Assembly (NCBI RefSeq): GCF_008086345.1 | Contig: NZ_CP043006.1 | Location: 3,098,032 to 3,162,031 of the forward strand | Direction of reading: 5' to 3' | Source: Chitinophaga sp. XS-30 | Lineage (GTDB): Bacteria > Bacteroidota > Bacteroidia > Chitinophagales > Chitinophagaceae | Length of the DNA: 64,000 bases | Shown here: one piece after another, positions 29,048 to 38,099 of the stretch | How the letters are laid out: every line of letters begins with the position of its first letter | Numbering within the stretch: position 1 is the stretch's first letter | Position numbers and translations under genes: made by a program | Notes under the pieces: generated by a model | What the model saw: only the letters and a program-made list of their open reading frames with translations | Told to the model about the DNA's origin: nothing | Database searches by the model: none

Positions 29048-29494
29048 TCAGCGCACAACGATCTTCAGCTCCGGTGCGCGGTAATACTTGTCGTCTGCAT
29101 ACCTGATGACGATATTGTTGAAGAAAAGCACTTCGCCTTTCTGCACTACTTCTTTCAGGCGGGTACGCCATAGTTCGGACAGTCTGCTGTCCCGGAAGGA
29201 ATCTCCGGTCACTTCCGTATAAAAGCCTATTTCGTTGGTGGTATCGTTCAGGTAAGGTTCTTTCTGCTCATAGGTGAAGTCAAAGGAAACAACGGGGAAT
29301 TTGTTGTTTCGGGCGTCCCTGACCACCAGTGCGGAATCCAGTATTTTCAGCACTTCCGGGCGGGGCAGGGAATCGCTGAGGTAAATGCCCCAGGTGGTGC
29401 GGAAACGCAGGGGCTGTTTTGCCGGTTTGGTCTGTGCCGAAGCATGGCCGGCGCAGCAGAGGAATATGACGGTATGAATGAATCTTTTTATCAT
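29048..29494 (-). CDS. Secreted single-domain protein, resembles the GldM C-terminal domain
   Basis: This 148-residue protein has a signal peptide (MIKRFIHTVIFLCCAGHASAQ) and a mature part of about 127 residues. The stretch VVSFDFTYEQKEPYL followed by VTGDSFRDSRLSELW, GEVLFFNNIVIRYADD and APELKIVVR recalls the C-terminal domain of GldM, the type IX secretion/gliding motor protein. Here the domain is alone, with no gldKLMN genes near. The likeness is from memory of the pattern, so it is a tentative call; otherwise it is a secreted hypothetical protein. The stop lies only 4 bases from the converging AI-2E gene. Confidence 0.5.
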   Translation of the reverse strand: MIKRFIHTVIFLCCAGHASAQTKPAKQPLRFRTTWGIYLSDSLPRPEVLKILDSALVVRDARNNKFPVVSFDFTYEQKEPYLNDTTNEIGFYTEVTGDSFRDSRLSELWRTRLKEVVQKGEVLFFNNIVIRYADDKYYRAPELKIVVR

Positions 29495-29502
29495 AGGGTG
29501 GA

Positions 29503-29534
29503 GGATCGTCCGGTTACTTAACGCCGGACGATCC
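29503..29534. terminator. Hairpin between valS and the GldM-C-like gene
   Basis: A perfect 11-base stem (29503-29513 with 29524-29534) lies just past the valS stop. There is no T-run, so termination is uncertain. Confidence 0.4.
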
Positions 29535-29540
29535 CTGAAA

Positions 29541-32177
29541 TTATAATGATCTCAATGTTTCTTCGATCGCTTTTATCTTGGCCGCACAATCTTCCTTTTT
29601 GCGGCGTTCGTTTTCAACCACTTCCGGTTTGGCGTTTTGCACGAACCGCTCATTGGCCAGTTTTTTCTCTACGGACAGCAGGAACCCTTTCTGATACACC
29701 AGCTCCTTTTCCAGTTCGGCTTTTTGCGCGGCAGGGTCTACCTGTATGTCTGTGACGATGTAGAACTTGTCTTTCTGCACCACCAGTGTAATGGCGCCCG
29801 GCACGGCTTCTTTCGTATAGCTCACCGCGTTGGCATTCACCTGTTTGGAGATGATGGCCTCTATGCGGCGGAATGCTGCTTCGCTGGCGGTTTCAATATG
29901 TACGGCTACGGTGTCTTTCGGTTTTACCTGGTTTTTATTGCGCACATCGCGGATGCTGCTTATCACTTCTTTGGCCAGTGCGCCTTCCGCCAGTATGCTG
30001 CTGTTCACCGCGGAGGGGGAAGTGAATTGGCGGATCACGAGGTCGTCCCCGGCCTGTCGTTCCCGCAGCAGATGGTAAAGCTCTTCGGTCACAAAGGGCA
30101 TGAAGGGATGGAGCAACTGCACCAGCCTTTCAAAGAAACCGATCGTTTTCCGGTACACACCGGCGTCTATCGGTTGTTCAAAACCGGGTTTGATCCATTC
30201 CAGGTACCAGCTGCAGAAATCGTCCCATATGAGGCTGTAGATGGATTTCAGGGCTTCGCTGAGGCGGAAGTCCCGGAAGAGCCTTTCCACTTCGGCATGC
30301 ACTTCATTCAGGCGGTTCTCGAACCATTCCACGGCGAAGTCCGGTACCGGTGCGCCGGTATTCTCCTCCGGCGTCCACATGGTCACCAGCTTCAGGGCAT
30401 TCCACATCTTGTTATTGAAGTTGCGGCCCTGCTCGCAGCTGGCATCATCGAATAACAGATCGTTGCCGGCAGGAGAGGAGATCATGATGCCGAAACGAAC
30501 GGCATCCGCGCCATAACGGTCTATCAGCTCCAGCAGGTCCGGCGAGTTGCCGAGCTGCTTGCTCATCTTGCGGCCCAGCTTGTCCCGCACCATGCCGGTG
30601 AAGTACACATCGCTGAAAGGCTTTTCCTGCTTGTATTCCAGGCCCGCCATGATCATGCGCGCCACCCAGAAGAAAATGATGTCCTGCCCCGTTACGAGCA
30701 CGGAAGTCGGGTAATAGTATTGAATATCCGGATTGTCAGGCTGGCTGATACCGTTGAATACCTCCATGGGCCAGAGCCAGGAGGAGAACCAGGTATCCAG
30801 GCAGTCTTCATCCTGTTTCAGCTGCGTTGCCTCAAGGCCGAACTGGCTGGCGTACAGCTGCAGGGCCTCTTCATGGGTTTCCGCTACCACGAACTGGCCG
30901 CTTTCGTCGTACCAGGCCGGGATCTGCTGTCCCCACCAGAGCTGGCGGGAAATACACCAGTCCTTCACATTTTCCATCCAGTATTTATAGGTGGCCAGGA
31001 AGCGGTCGCCGGGGTGGATCTTCACATCGCCATTCACCACGGCGTTCAGCGCGGGTTGCGCCATATCGGCCATTTTCACGAACCACTGGGTGGAAATGCG
31101 CGGTTCCACCACGGTATCCGGATTGCGCTGGCTGTATCCGAGACGGGTGGCATATTCTTCTTCTTTCACCAGCAGGCCCTGCTCTGCCAGCGCCGCCACC
31201 ACTTTTTTACGGGCGCGGAACCGGTCTTCTCCCACAAATACTTCAGCCGCGGCGCTGAGCGTGCCATCGTCGTTCAATGTGTCTACAACGGGAAGATTGT
31301 GTTTCAGGCCGAGATTATAGTCATTGATATCATGCGCCGGCGTTACTTTCAATGCGCCTGTACCGAATTCCTTATCTACATAACTGTCAAAGATGATGGG
31401 CACTTTGCGGTTGACGAGGGGAACGATGGCGTAGTGATCTTTCAGATGCGCATAACGTTCATCTTCCGGGTTCACACAGATGGCCGTATCGCCCATGATG
31501 GTCTCCGGCCGCTGTGTGGCGATGGTGATGAACTCGCCGGTAGCTTCCCCGGCGGCATTGACAATTGCATATTTGCAGTGGTACAGCTTGCCGTTCAGCT
31601 CTTTGTATTCCACCTCTTCGTCACTGAGGGCGGTTTTGGCTTTCGGGTCCCAGTTGATCATGCGCGCTCCGCGGTAGATCAGCCCTTTTTGATACAGGTC
31701 GATGAACACTTTGATAACGGCCTTGTAATAATGGTCATCCATCGTAAAGCTCACCCGGTCCCAATCCACGGAACAGCCCAGTTTCCTGATCTGGTGGTAG
31801 ATGATGCCGCCGTATTTATCTTTCCACTCGTAAGCGTATTTAAGGAATTCTTCGCGTGTCAGCTGGCTTTTCTCTATGCCTTTCTCTTCTTTCAGCATAT
31901 TCACCACCTTGGACTCGGTGGCGATGGAAGCATGGTCGGAACCCGGTACCCAGCAGGCATTGAATCCGCTCATACGGGCGTGGCGGACGAGGATGTCCTG
32001 CACGGTTTCGTTGAGGGTATGGCCCATGTGGAGCACACCTGTAACGTTAGGCGGGGGGATAACAATGGTGAACGGAGGCCTCCCGTCCGGAACGGAGCGG
32101 AAATACTGTTTGTCCATCCAATACTGGTACCATTTGTCTTCTGCCGAAGCAGGGATATAATTCTTCGAAAGTTCCAT
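29541..32177 (-). CDS. valS: Valyl-tRNA synthetase
   Basis: This 878-residue class Ia enzyme charges tRNA-Val. It has the HIGH-type motif in PPPNVTGVLHMGHTLN, the editing domain (ITIATQRPETIMGDTAICVNP), DWCISRQLWWGQQIPAWY, the KMSKS motif in GRKMSKQLGNSPDLL, the anticodon-binding helices, and a C-terminal coiled coil at about 815-875 rich in Glu/Lys. Length is normal for the bacterial enzyme. A TATTTTTG box sits 21 bases upstream of the ATG. It is a single-gene unit on the minus strand. Confidence 0.97.
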   Translation of the reverse strand: MELSKNYIPASAEDKWYQYWMDKQYFRSVPDGRPPFTIVIPPPNVTGVLHMGHTLNETVQDILVRHARMSGFNACWVPGSDHASIATESKVVNMLKEEKGIEKSQLTREEFLKYAYEWKDKYGGIIYHQIRKLGCSVDWDRVSFTMDDHYYKAVIKVFIDLYQKGLIYRGARMINWDPKAKTALSDEEVEYKELNGKLYHCKYAIVNAAGEATGEFITIATQRPETIMGDTAICVNPEDERYAHLKDHYAIVPLVNRKVPIIFDSYVDKEFGTGALKVTPAHDINDYNLGLKHNLPVVDTLNDDGTLSAAAEVFVGEDRFRARKKVVAALAEQGLLVKEEEYATRLGYSQRNPDTVVEPRISTQWFVKMADMAQPALNAVVNGDVKIHPGDRFLATYKYWMENVKDWCISRQLWWGQQIPAWYDESGQFVVAETHEEALQLYASQFGLEATQLKQDEDCLDTWFSSWLWPMEVFNGISQPDNPDIQYYYPTSVLVTGQDIIFFWVARMIMAGLEYKQEKPFSDVYFTGMVRDKLGRKMSKQLGNSPDLLELIDRYGADAVRFGIMISSPAGNDLLFDDASCEQGRNFNNKMWNALKLVTMWTPEENTGAPVPDFAVEWFENRLNEVHAEVERLFRDFRLSEALKSIYSLIWDDFCSWYLEWIKPGFEQPIDAGVYRKTIGFFERLVQLLHPFMPFVTEELYHLLRERQAGDDLVIRQFTSPSAVNSSILAEGALAKEVISSIRDVRNKNQVKPKDTVAVHIETASEAAFRRIEAIISKQVNANAVSYTKEAVPGAITLVVQKDKFYIVTDIQVDPAAQKAELEKELVYQKGFLLSVEKKLANERFVQNAKPEVVENERRKKEDCAAKIKAIEETLRSL

Positions 32178-32197
32178 CAGTTCATGTAATGAGTCCG

Positions 32198-32205
32198 CAA
32201 AAATA
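32198..32205 (-). promoter_or_regulatory. -7 promoter box of valS
   Basis: The minus strand reads TATTTTTG, 21 bases before the ATG at 32177. Confidence 0.45.
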
Positions 32206-32285
32206 GCGGAGATTGGGGAGAGATGGAAATTTGCACCATAATATATTGAGAATCATGTTGATGCGGAATGCCGGTTTTGCGGGTC

Positions 32286-33758
32286 TTAGCTGGCCGGGAG
32301 GCTGAACCAGAAGGTGGTGCCGTCACCGGGTGCGCTCCTGATATGGATCGTGGCCTGATGCAGGTCCAGTATTTTTTTAACGATAGCCAGACCGAGGCCC
32401 ATGCCTTTGTTATTGTCCGCTTCCGCCCCTTCCACCTGCCGGTAACGTTCGAAGATCAGGGACTGTTTGCCTGCGGGTATGCCGGAACCATTGTCAGAAA
32501 CGGATATGGTGATCTGATCGGTCTGATTGATGAGCCTGATGCGAATGCTTCCGTTCTCCGCGGTAAATTTCAGGGCATTATCCAGCAGATTTTGTATCAC
32601 CCTTTCCATCAGCGCAACATCTGCAAACACCTGCGGCAGGTCTTCCGGCGCGGCAAATTCAAGGGAAATGCGTTTGTCTTCTGCCAGTATCTGGTATTTC
32701 AGCAGGATGTCGTTCACCAGTTCGCCGATCGCTACCGGTTCTTTTTGCGGCACGATCTGGTTGGCCTCCAGCTTGGAATACTCGAAGAGCTGCTCCACCA
32801 GCCGGCCCAGGTTGCGGGAACTGTCGAATATGATGTGCAGGTACCTGGTCTGTTCTTCCGGCGGCAACTGTTGCTGCTTGATGAGCAATGTTTCGATATA
32901 TCCCTGCATGATGGCCAGCGGGGTACGGAGATCATGGGATACGTTAGCGATCAGTTCCTGCCGCAGGCGGTCTGTTGCCGATATCTGTTCCATGTTGGCC
33001 ACGATGGTGTCCGCCATTTCGTTGAACGTAGTGGTGAGTAAACCCAGATTGCCTTTTCCGTGGCCTTCTATTCTGGCGGTATAGTCGCCTTCCTTGAAGC
33101 GTGCAACGGTGGCGGCTACACGGTTGATGCTGTTCGTGATCAGGAAGAAGGTGATAATGCCCACGAGGAGCGCGATCACCAGGGTGGCGATGAAAATGTT
33201 GCCGCCGAGGCTGAGAAAGAAACTGGTTTTCAGTGTGGAAAGCACACTGGCCTGCTGCTCACTGGCCAGTACGGCATAGACGTAGCCGCTGAGCCGGCCG
33301 TTCTCATGCACCGGCGCGGCGGAGAAGATGCTCCGCTCACCCGGAACTTTGGGGTTATCCCCGGAGATGTAGCTGCGTCCGCCTTCATCTATATAACGCA
33401 GTACGGGCGCGAGGTCTACCGAATGCCGGTGAACAGATTTGTCCGGCACCACGTAATCCAGTATCCTTCCGCTGGTATCCAGCAGGTACACCTCCACACC
33501 GGGGTTGATGACCATGATGGAGTGAATGATGTCGTGCGTGACCAGGGTATCCGGCCGGCCATCCCGGAATGGCTTGGAAGTGCTGGCAAGGTGCCCGGCA
33601 ATATTCCCGTAAAGCTGCTGGTTCACTTCATAAAAATATTGCTGCGAGACGGCCGAGGCCATGATCACGTAAGCGATGCCCAGCAGCAGGAGCAGGCCGG
33701 TGAATACACCGGATATTTTCCAGAAAAGCAGATTGCCGCGTATTGTTTTGAAAGACAT
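32286..33758 (-). CDS. Sensor histidine kinase (HAMP, HisKA, HATPase)
   Basis: This 490-residue inner-membrane kinase has a first helix at about residues 16-36, a periplasmic sensor region at about 40-180, a second helix at about 185-207, HAMP at about 207-260, and the phosphoacceptor His275 in ANVSHDLRTPLAIMQGY. The ATPase domain shows the N box (VIQNLLDNALKF), G1 (VSDNGSGIP), F box (FERYRQVEG) and G2 (GMGLGLAIVKKIL). The partner response regulator starts upstream, with 11 bases between the two genes. The divergent spondin lipoprotein gene is a candidate target. Confidence 0.95.
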   Translation of the reverse strand: MSFKTIRGNLLFWKISGVFTGLLLLLGIAYVIMASAVSQQYFYEVNQQLYGNIAGHLASTSKPFRDGRPDTLVTHDIIHSIMVINPGVEVYLLDTSGRILDYVVPDKSVHRHSVDLAPVLRYIDEGGRSYISGDNPKVPGERSIFSAAPVHENGRLSGYVYAVLASEQQASVLSTLKTSFFLSLGGNIFIATLVIALLVGIITFFLITNSINRVAATVARFKEGDYTARIEGHGKGNLGLLTTTFNEMADTIVANMEQISATDRLRQELIANVSHDLRTPLAIMQGYIETLLIKQQQLPPEEQTRYLHIIFDSSRNLGRLVEQLFEYSKLEANQIVPQKEPVAIGELVNDILLKYQILAEDKRISLEFAAPEDLPQVFADVALMERVIQNLLDNALKFTAENGSIRIRLINQTDQITISVSDNGSGIPAGKQSLIFERYRQVEGAEADNNKGMGLGLAIVKKILDLHQATIHIRSAPGDGTTFWFSLPAS

Positions 33759-33769
33759 GCTGGCCTTTT

Positions 33770-34489
33770 TTAAAGTTCTTCATTAAACCGGTAGCCTACG
33801 CCCCAGGTGGTGAGAATGTATTGCGGACTGGCAACATTTTGCTCGATCTTGCCGCGCAGCCGGTTGATATGCGAGTTGACGGTATGCTCATAACCTTCGA
33901 AGTCGTACCCCCACACCAGGTTAAGCAGGCGCTGGCGGCTGTAGCTCTTGCCCGGACTGGAGGCCAGGAGTGCCAGCAGATCGAATTCCTTTGGGGACAG
34001 GTCGATGCGTTGCCCGCCCAGGGTGACTTTCCGTTTGTCCATATCTATTTCCATATCTCCGAATTTCATTTGCAGCGGCGCCTGCGGGCTGCTTTCCTGC
34101 CCGAGCTCATGCCTGCGGCGAAAGATCACCTTCACCCTGGCAAGGAATTCCCTTACGCTGAAGGGTTTGGTGAGATAGTCATCCGCACCTGTCTCCAGGC
34201 CCAGCACCTTGTCTATTTCTTCCGACTTGGCGGAGAGGATCATAATAGGCGTAGTGCGGTCCGACTGGCGGACGCGGCGGCAGATCTCCATACCGTTGAT
34301 GCCCGGCAGCATAATGTCGAGAATGATCAGGCTGTAGGTTTGCCGGGCGATAGCCGCCATGGCGTCGATACCGTTCTGTACGCTGGAGACCTCGCAGCCG
34401 AGATCTCCCAGATGTATTTTCAACAGGCCGGTAATGTTCAGGTCATCTTCGATGATCAGCACTTGATGTGGGCTGTGCTTTTCGTTCAT
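33770..34489 (-). CDS. OmpR-family response regulator
   Basis: This 239-residue DNA-binding regulator has a receiver domain (VLIIEDDLNITGLLKIHL, acidic pocket; phosphoacceptor Asp58 in LIILDIMLPGINGME; Lys in LTKPFSVREFLARV) and a winged-helix domain at about residues 135-237 (QRIDLSPKEFDLLALLASSPGKSYSRQRLLNLVWGYDF, VNSHINRLRGKIE). It is first in a two-gene unit with the kinase downstream. It is divergent from the spondin gene across 132 bases that would be the natural place for its binding site, though I see no clear direct repeat there. Confidence 0.95.
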   Translation of the reverse strand: MNEKHSPHQVLIIEDDLNITGLLKIHLGDLGCEVSSVQNGIDAMAAIARQTYSLIILDIMLPGINGMEICRRVRQSDRTTPIMILSAKSEEIDKVLGLETGADDYLTKPFSVREFLARVKVIFRRRHELGQESSPQAPLQMKFGDMEIDMDKRKVTLGGQRIDLSPKEFDLLALLASSPGKSYSRQRLLNLVWGYDFEGYEHTVNSHINRLRGKIEQNVASPQYILTTWGVGYRFNEEL

Positions 34490-34533
34490 GGGCCGAAAGA
34501 TCGGTAAAATATGCTGAAAGGCCGGGGCTGTGA

Positions 34534-34541
34534 TACTTTTG
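34534..34541 (+). promoter_or_regulatory. -7 promoter box of the spondin gene
   Basis: TACTTTTG is a full match, 80 bases before the ATG at 34622, in the divergent region shared with the response-regulator gene. Confidence 0.4.
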
Positions 34542-34621
34542 TTATAATTCCGGGATGATTACGGGATATACAAATAGTTGCTTTGCCTTATCATTCAAAC
34601 GCAAACCTAAAATTAGCTGTT

Positions 34622-35929
34622 ATGAAGCATTGCAACCACCGGGTAACCCTGTTGGCAGGCGGTCTTAGCCTGTCTATGCTATTCGCGTCCTGCATGAAGG
34701 ACGATATGCCCGAAAAGATGGGAACAACGTTCTCTGTTGAAAATGTACTGATGTCCCGCCCGCTGGCACAGTCCGGGACCTTTAAGGGAATGGGGACGGA
34801 CCCGGTGCCGCCCGTCATCTTTCCCGGCCAGGAAATCAGCATCCGTTTCTCCGCAGGCAAAGGCCAGGCGCTGAGTTTTGCTACCATGTACGGATGGTCC
34901 AACGATCTTTTCTTTGCACCCGCCAATCCGGGCATTGCTTTGTTTGATGAAAGCGGTATGCCGGTAGAAGGAGATGTGTCCGCCCAGATCCGTTTGTGGG
35001 ACAATGGTACCCGCGTGAACCAGGCGCCGGGCATGAGTGTTGACCACCCCGGCGCCGTCGAAACTGCGCCGGTGATGGAAGTGAGCGGTACCGACATGCA
35101 GGGGAATGCTTATGTGCCGGCCAGCCAGCTGATGAAAGGAACGCTGGCATACGAAGGCAATTCTGTATTTACTTTCACCATCAGGAATATTTCCGGCGGC
35201 ACGGCCAATGAAACGCCATTCAGTCCGGGTGTATGGGCAGTGTCCAATATGCTCGGCGGCAACCTGCTCAGCGCGGCTCCCATCTATGAAAGCGGGCAGC
35301 CCACTGCTAATGGCCTCACCATGCTGGCCGAAGCAGGTGACAACAGCACGTTGTCTGCTTATCTGAATGATCAGACAAAGATATTCACGCCATTATCGCC
35401 TGTGCTCATCGTGGTGTACAGCGGTATGGAAAACCCGCTGTACAAACTGGGGGAGAAAGACCGTGGCAAAGGCCTGGCGGATATTGCGCAGACAGGCGAT
35501 GCTACCGCGCTGGAACAGTCCCTGATGGCTTACCCGGGCGTTAAAAAAGTATATGTGGTAAAGGCTGCGGCTACAACGGTTTTGCTGCCATTTCTCGGGG
35601 ACGATGCCGGAGGCAGCATTGAGCAAAGGATCGAGTATTCGGAAGGGGACCGGATCACCTTTGCGACTATGTTCGGGTACTCGAACGACTGGTTCTATTC
35701 TTTTGGTGATGAAGGGGTGAGCGCCGCGGCATCAGGGGATCTGTCCGATAAGGTGAAACTGCTGGACAATGGTACCGCAGTAGACCAGTATCCCGGAGCG
35801 GGCAACAGCCAGGGCGCGTTCGGCGGTATGCCGCAAACGCCGGAAAGCAAACCGATACAGGTAGTTGGCATGGAAACATACCCTGTTCCTGCAGTGCAGG
35901 ACATTATCAGGGTGAAACTGATGCAATAA
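34622..35929 (+). CDS. Spondin_N-domain lipoprotein with two domain copies
   Basis: The 435-residue protein from ATG 34622 has a lipoprotein signal (MLFASCMKDD) and two spondin_N-type domains. The first, at about residues 35-210, shows LSFATMYGWSNDLFFAPANPG, RLWDNGTRVNQAPG; the second, at about 240-435, shows ITFATMFGYSNDWFYSFGDEG, KLLDNGTAVDQYPG. The pairing of WDNGT/LDNGT and SND(L/W)F motifs shows an internal duplication. Spondin domains in animals bind matrix and use a metal; in bacteria their role is unclear. It is exposed to the envelope and lies opposite a two-component system. A terminator follows. Confidence 0.88.
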   Translation: MKHCNHRVTLLAGGLSLSMLFASCMKDDMPEKMGTTFSVENVLMSRPLAQSGTFKGMGTDPVPPVIFPGQEISIRFSAGKGQALSFATMYGWSNDLFFAPANPGIALFDESGMPVEGDVSAQIRLWDNGTRVNQAPGMSVDHPGAVETAPVMEVSGTDMQGNAYVPASQLMKGTLAYEGNSVFTFTIRNISGGTANETPFSPGVWAVSNMLGGNLLSAAPIYESGQPTANGLTMLAEAGDNSTLSAYLNDQTKIFTPLSPVLIVVYSGMENPLYKLGEKDRGKGLADIAQTGDATALEQSLMAYPGVKKVYVVKAAATTVLLPFLGDDAGGSIEQRIEYSEGDRITFATMFGYSNDWFYSFGDEGVSAAASGDLSDKVKLLDNGTAVDQYPGAGNSQGAFGGMPQTPESKPIQVVGMETYPVPAVQDIIRVKLMQ

Positions 35930-35952
35930 AGATCAAAAATGGTTATTATGCT

Positions 35953-35999
35953 TCCGGGGCTGGCATGGATGTTGGGTTTGCCGGCCCCGGGTGTTTTTT
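35953..35999 (+). terminator. Rho-independent terminator of the spondin gene
   Basis: A GC-rich stem (arms CCGGGGCTGGC and GCCGGCCCCGG with one mismatch) is followed by GTGTTTTTTG. Confidence 0.8.
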
Positions 36000-36002
36000 G
36001 TG

Positions 36003-36077
36003 CCCGTAAAAAATAAATTTGAACAGATGAAATACCATTCCATCTGACCCGTAAAAAATAAAAATGAACAGATGAAA
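36003..36077 (+). repeat. 30-base direct repeat duplicating the leader of the peroxiredoxin gene
   Basis: Copies at 36003-36032 and 36048-36077 agree at 28 of 30 positions, and each ends in ATGAAA. The first holds a full -7 box (TAAATTTG, 36014-36021), which two changes destroy in the second. The first copy's ATG opens a six-codon ORF (MKYHSI) ending at 36045; the second copy's ATG is the gene start. Confidence 0.8.
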
Positions 36078-36680
36078 AGATTTATGTCAATGTTTGCAGC
36101 CAGCCTGCTTGTTGTTACGCTTGCCTGCGCGCAGTCAGGCAGTTTACCGGAAAAAGCGGAAGCTGTGAGCCCTTTGCTGGAAGGAATGCAGATACCTTCT
36201 GTTATGATCAGCAGTACTGCCGGAAAAATGGTGGATATCCGGGAAGTTATCTCGGCAAAGCCTGCGATTCTTGTTTTTTACCGCGGTGGCTGGTGCCCGT
36301 ATTGCAACAAACATCTGAGTGAACTGGCGGGCATTGAAAAAGACCTGAAAGCCCTGGGTTACCAGGTCGTAGCGGTCAGTCCCGATACGCCCGGGAACCT
36401 TCGCGCCACCATGGGCAAAAATAAAACCGGTTATCAGCTGTACTCGGACAGTAAGGGCATGTTGATCAGGGCAATGGGTATTGCATACCAGGTGCCGGCC
36501 AATTATGCGGGTATCATTCGGGAAGCTTCAGGAGGAGAAAATACTACGTTGTTGCCCGTGCCTGCTGTTTTCATCACCGGTAAAACGGGCCAGGTACTGT
36601 TTTCTTATGTTAATCCGGACTTCCGTCAGCGCATGAGTGGAAAGTTGCTGCTGGCGGCAGCTGCGGCATTGAAAGAGTGA
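36072..36680 (+). CDS. Peroxiredoxin-like (AhpC/TSA) thioredoxin-fold protein, exported
   Basis: This 202-residue protein has a signal peptide (MKRFMSMFAASLLVVTLACAQ) whose Cys19 could make it a lipoprotein, although the residues before it (VTLAC) fit only loosely. The thioredoxin fold follows: ILVFYRGGWCPYCNKHLSEL with a CxxC pair, VVAVSPDTPGNLRATM, VPAVFITGKTGQVLFSYVNPDF with the cis-proline. The family reduces peroxides or disulfides, here in the periplasm. The GWCPYC form is that of the peroxiredoxin-like group. The start at 36072 lies in the second copy of a duplicated leader. Confidence 0.87.
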   Translation: MKRFMSMFAASLLVVTLACAQSGSLPEKAEAVSPLLEGMQIPSVMISSTAGKMVDIREVISAKPAILVFYRGGWCPYCNKHLSELAGIEKDLKALGYQVVAVSPDTPGNLRATMGKNKTGYQLYSDSKGMLIRAMGIAYQVPANYAGIIREASGGENTTLLPVPAVFITGKTGQVLFSYVNPDFRQRMSGKLLLAAAAALKE

Positions 36681-37085
36681 GGGGGAATGAAGAGGCGGTT
36701 AGCTGTGCATCATCAGCTTTAGCCGGATGATCCGATGCCGGTCAACAGTTTGAGGATAAAGTGAACTTTAAGGCGACTTCCCGTACCGGGCATGGCGTCA
36801 CCTCTTTTGGGGGGATGGTTTGGGGCGGTGTGTGGGCAGGCATTCCAGACGCTGCACGGCGAAGGTCGCTAACGGAACAACGGAGGGTAGATGGAGGAAC
36901 AGCGGGTGGTCCCCGGAGTATCCATGGAGGGAAGGTGGAGATGAGGTGGACTTGATCTGTACGCCTTGCCTGGTAAAGGTTACAGCGGAAGCTATATGTC
37001 AAATAAGAAATTACCACATTCAATATTAATTGAATGACAGTTGTTTATGGATTAATATGCGTTTTTAGGAATGTGCCGGTCCGGC
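36681..37085. other. Gene-free stretch, no recognisable feature
   Basis: Short open frames occur on both strands, but their products are basic, Gly/Arg-rich and unlike any family I know. An AT inverted repeat (ATTCAAT/ATTGAAT) lies at 37018-37035, between the converging genes, and may be a weak terminator. The G-rich, purine-rich part at about 36800-36950 might be a decayed gene, but I cannot name it. Confidence 0.4.
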
Positions 37086-38099
37086 TTACTCCATAGACCG
37101 GATCACCTTGCAGGTCCGTTCCACCATTTCCGGCGTGATATCCAGATGGGTCACTATCCTGATTTGCGTTGGCGATATCGCCATCACCTGTATGCCTTCT
37201 TTGGCGAGGTAGTCCCGGAATTTGGCCGGCGTCCATTCCCCTTTGACGTCGAAGATGAGGATATTGGTTTCCACCGGCAGCATATGGCCTGTAAATTCCT
37301 TTTCCAGCAGGGCAGCGGCGATCATCTTGGCATGATGGTGGTCTTCCGCCAGCCGGTGCAGGTGATTTTCCAGGGCATAAATAGCCGTTGCGGCCATATA
37401 CCCGGCCTGTCGCATGCCGCCGCCCAATTTTTTGCGGATGCGGCGGGCCTCTTTGATGAAAGCCGCAGAACCCATCAGCACGGAGCCTATAGGGCAGCCC
37501 ATGCCTTTATTGAAGCAAACGGAAATGCTGTCGAATGTGGCGCCATAGGCGGCGGCTGTCTGGCCGGTGGAAAGGAGGGCGTTGAACAGCCTGGCGCCGT
37601 CAAGATGCAGTTTAAGGCCATGTGCGGCGCAAACGCTTTTGATCTGCAATATCTCCTCCCAGTCGTAGCAGCATCCGCCGCCGCGGTTGGAAGTGTTTTC
37701 GAGGCAGACGAGGGAGGTCCTGGCTTTGTGCACATCATCCGGATTGATGGCTGCTTCGATGTCCGATGCGGAGATCATGCCACGGTCGCCTTCAATGGGG
37801 CGTACCTGTGCTCCGGCGTTGAAGGCAATGCCTCCCCCTTCGTAGATGTACACATGGGCGAGGGAACTGCAGATCACTTCATCGCCCGGCAGGGTGTGCA
37901 CTTTGATGGCGATCTGGTTGCTCATTGTGCCGGAAGGGCAGTAAAGCGCCGCTTCCATGCCAAAAAGTTCTGCCATCATGGCCTCAAGTTTGTTGACGGT
38001 GGTATCTTCTCCGAAAACGTCATCTCCTGTGGGTGCATCCAGCATGGCTTGCAACATGCCGGGTGTGGGTTTTGTGAATGTATCGCTCCTGTAATCCAT
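37086..38099 (-). CDS. Low-specificity threonine aldolase family protein
   Basis: This 337-residue PLP enzyme of the fold type I beta-eliminating lyase family splits threonine or allo-threonine into glycine and acetaldehyde. Motifs are MDYRSDTFTKPTPGMLQAM, APTGDDVFGEDTTVNKLE, PSGTMSNQIAIKVHT, LENTSNRGGG, LHLDGARLFNALL, and PLP lysine Lys198 in CFNKGMGCPIGS. All are typical of the GntG/LtaE-like group. There is no signal peptide. It stands alone, converging with the peroxiredoxin gene and diverging from rpoD. Confidence 0.92.
   Translation of the reverse strand: MDYRSDTFTKPTPGMLQAMLDAPTGDDVFGEDTTVNKLEAMMAELFGMEAALYCPSGTMSNQIAIKVHTLPGDEVICSSLAHVYIYEGGGIAFNAGAQVRPIEGDRGMISASDIEAAINPDDVHKARTSLVCLENTSNRGGGCCYDWEEILQIKSVCAAHGLKLHLDGARLFNALLSTGQTAAAYGATFDSISVCFNKGMGCPIGSVLMGSAAFIKEARRIRKKLGGGMRQAGYMAATAIYALENHLHRLAEDHHHAKMIAAALLEKEFTGHMLPVETNILIFDVKGEWTPAKFRDYLAKEGIQVMAISPTQIRIVTHLDITPEMVERTCKVIRSME

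Noticed and set aside
30720..32189. Plus-strand frame of 489 codons opposite valS
   Set aside because: The minus strand encodes a full valyl-tRNA synthetase; the long antisense frame reflects codon bias.
36742..37029. Several overlapping short frames on both strands
   Set aside because: The products are low-complexity and unrelated to any family; no promoter box was seen. They are treated as non-coding.
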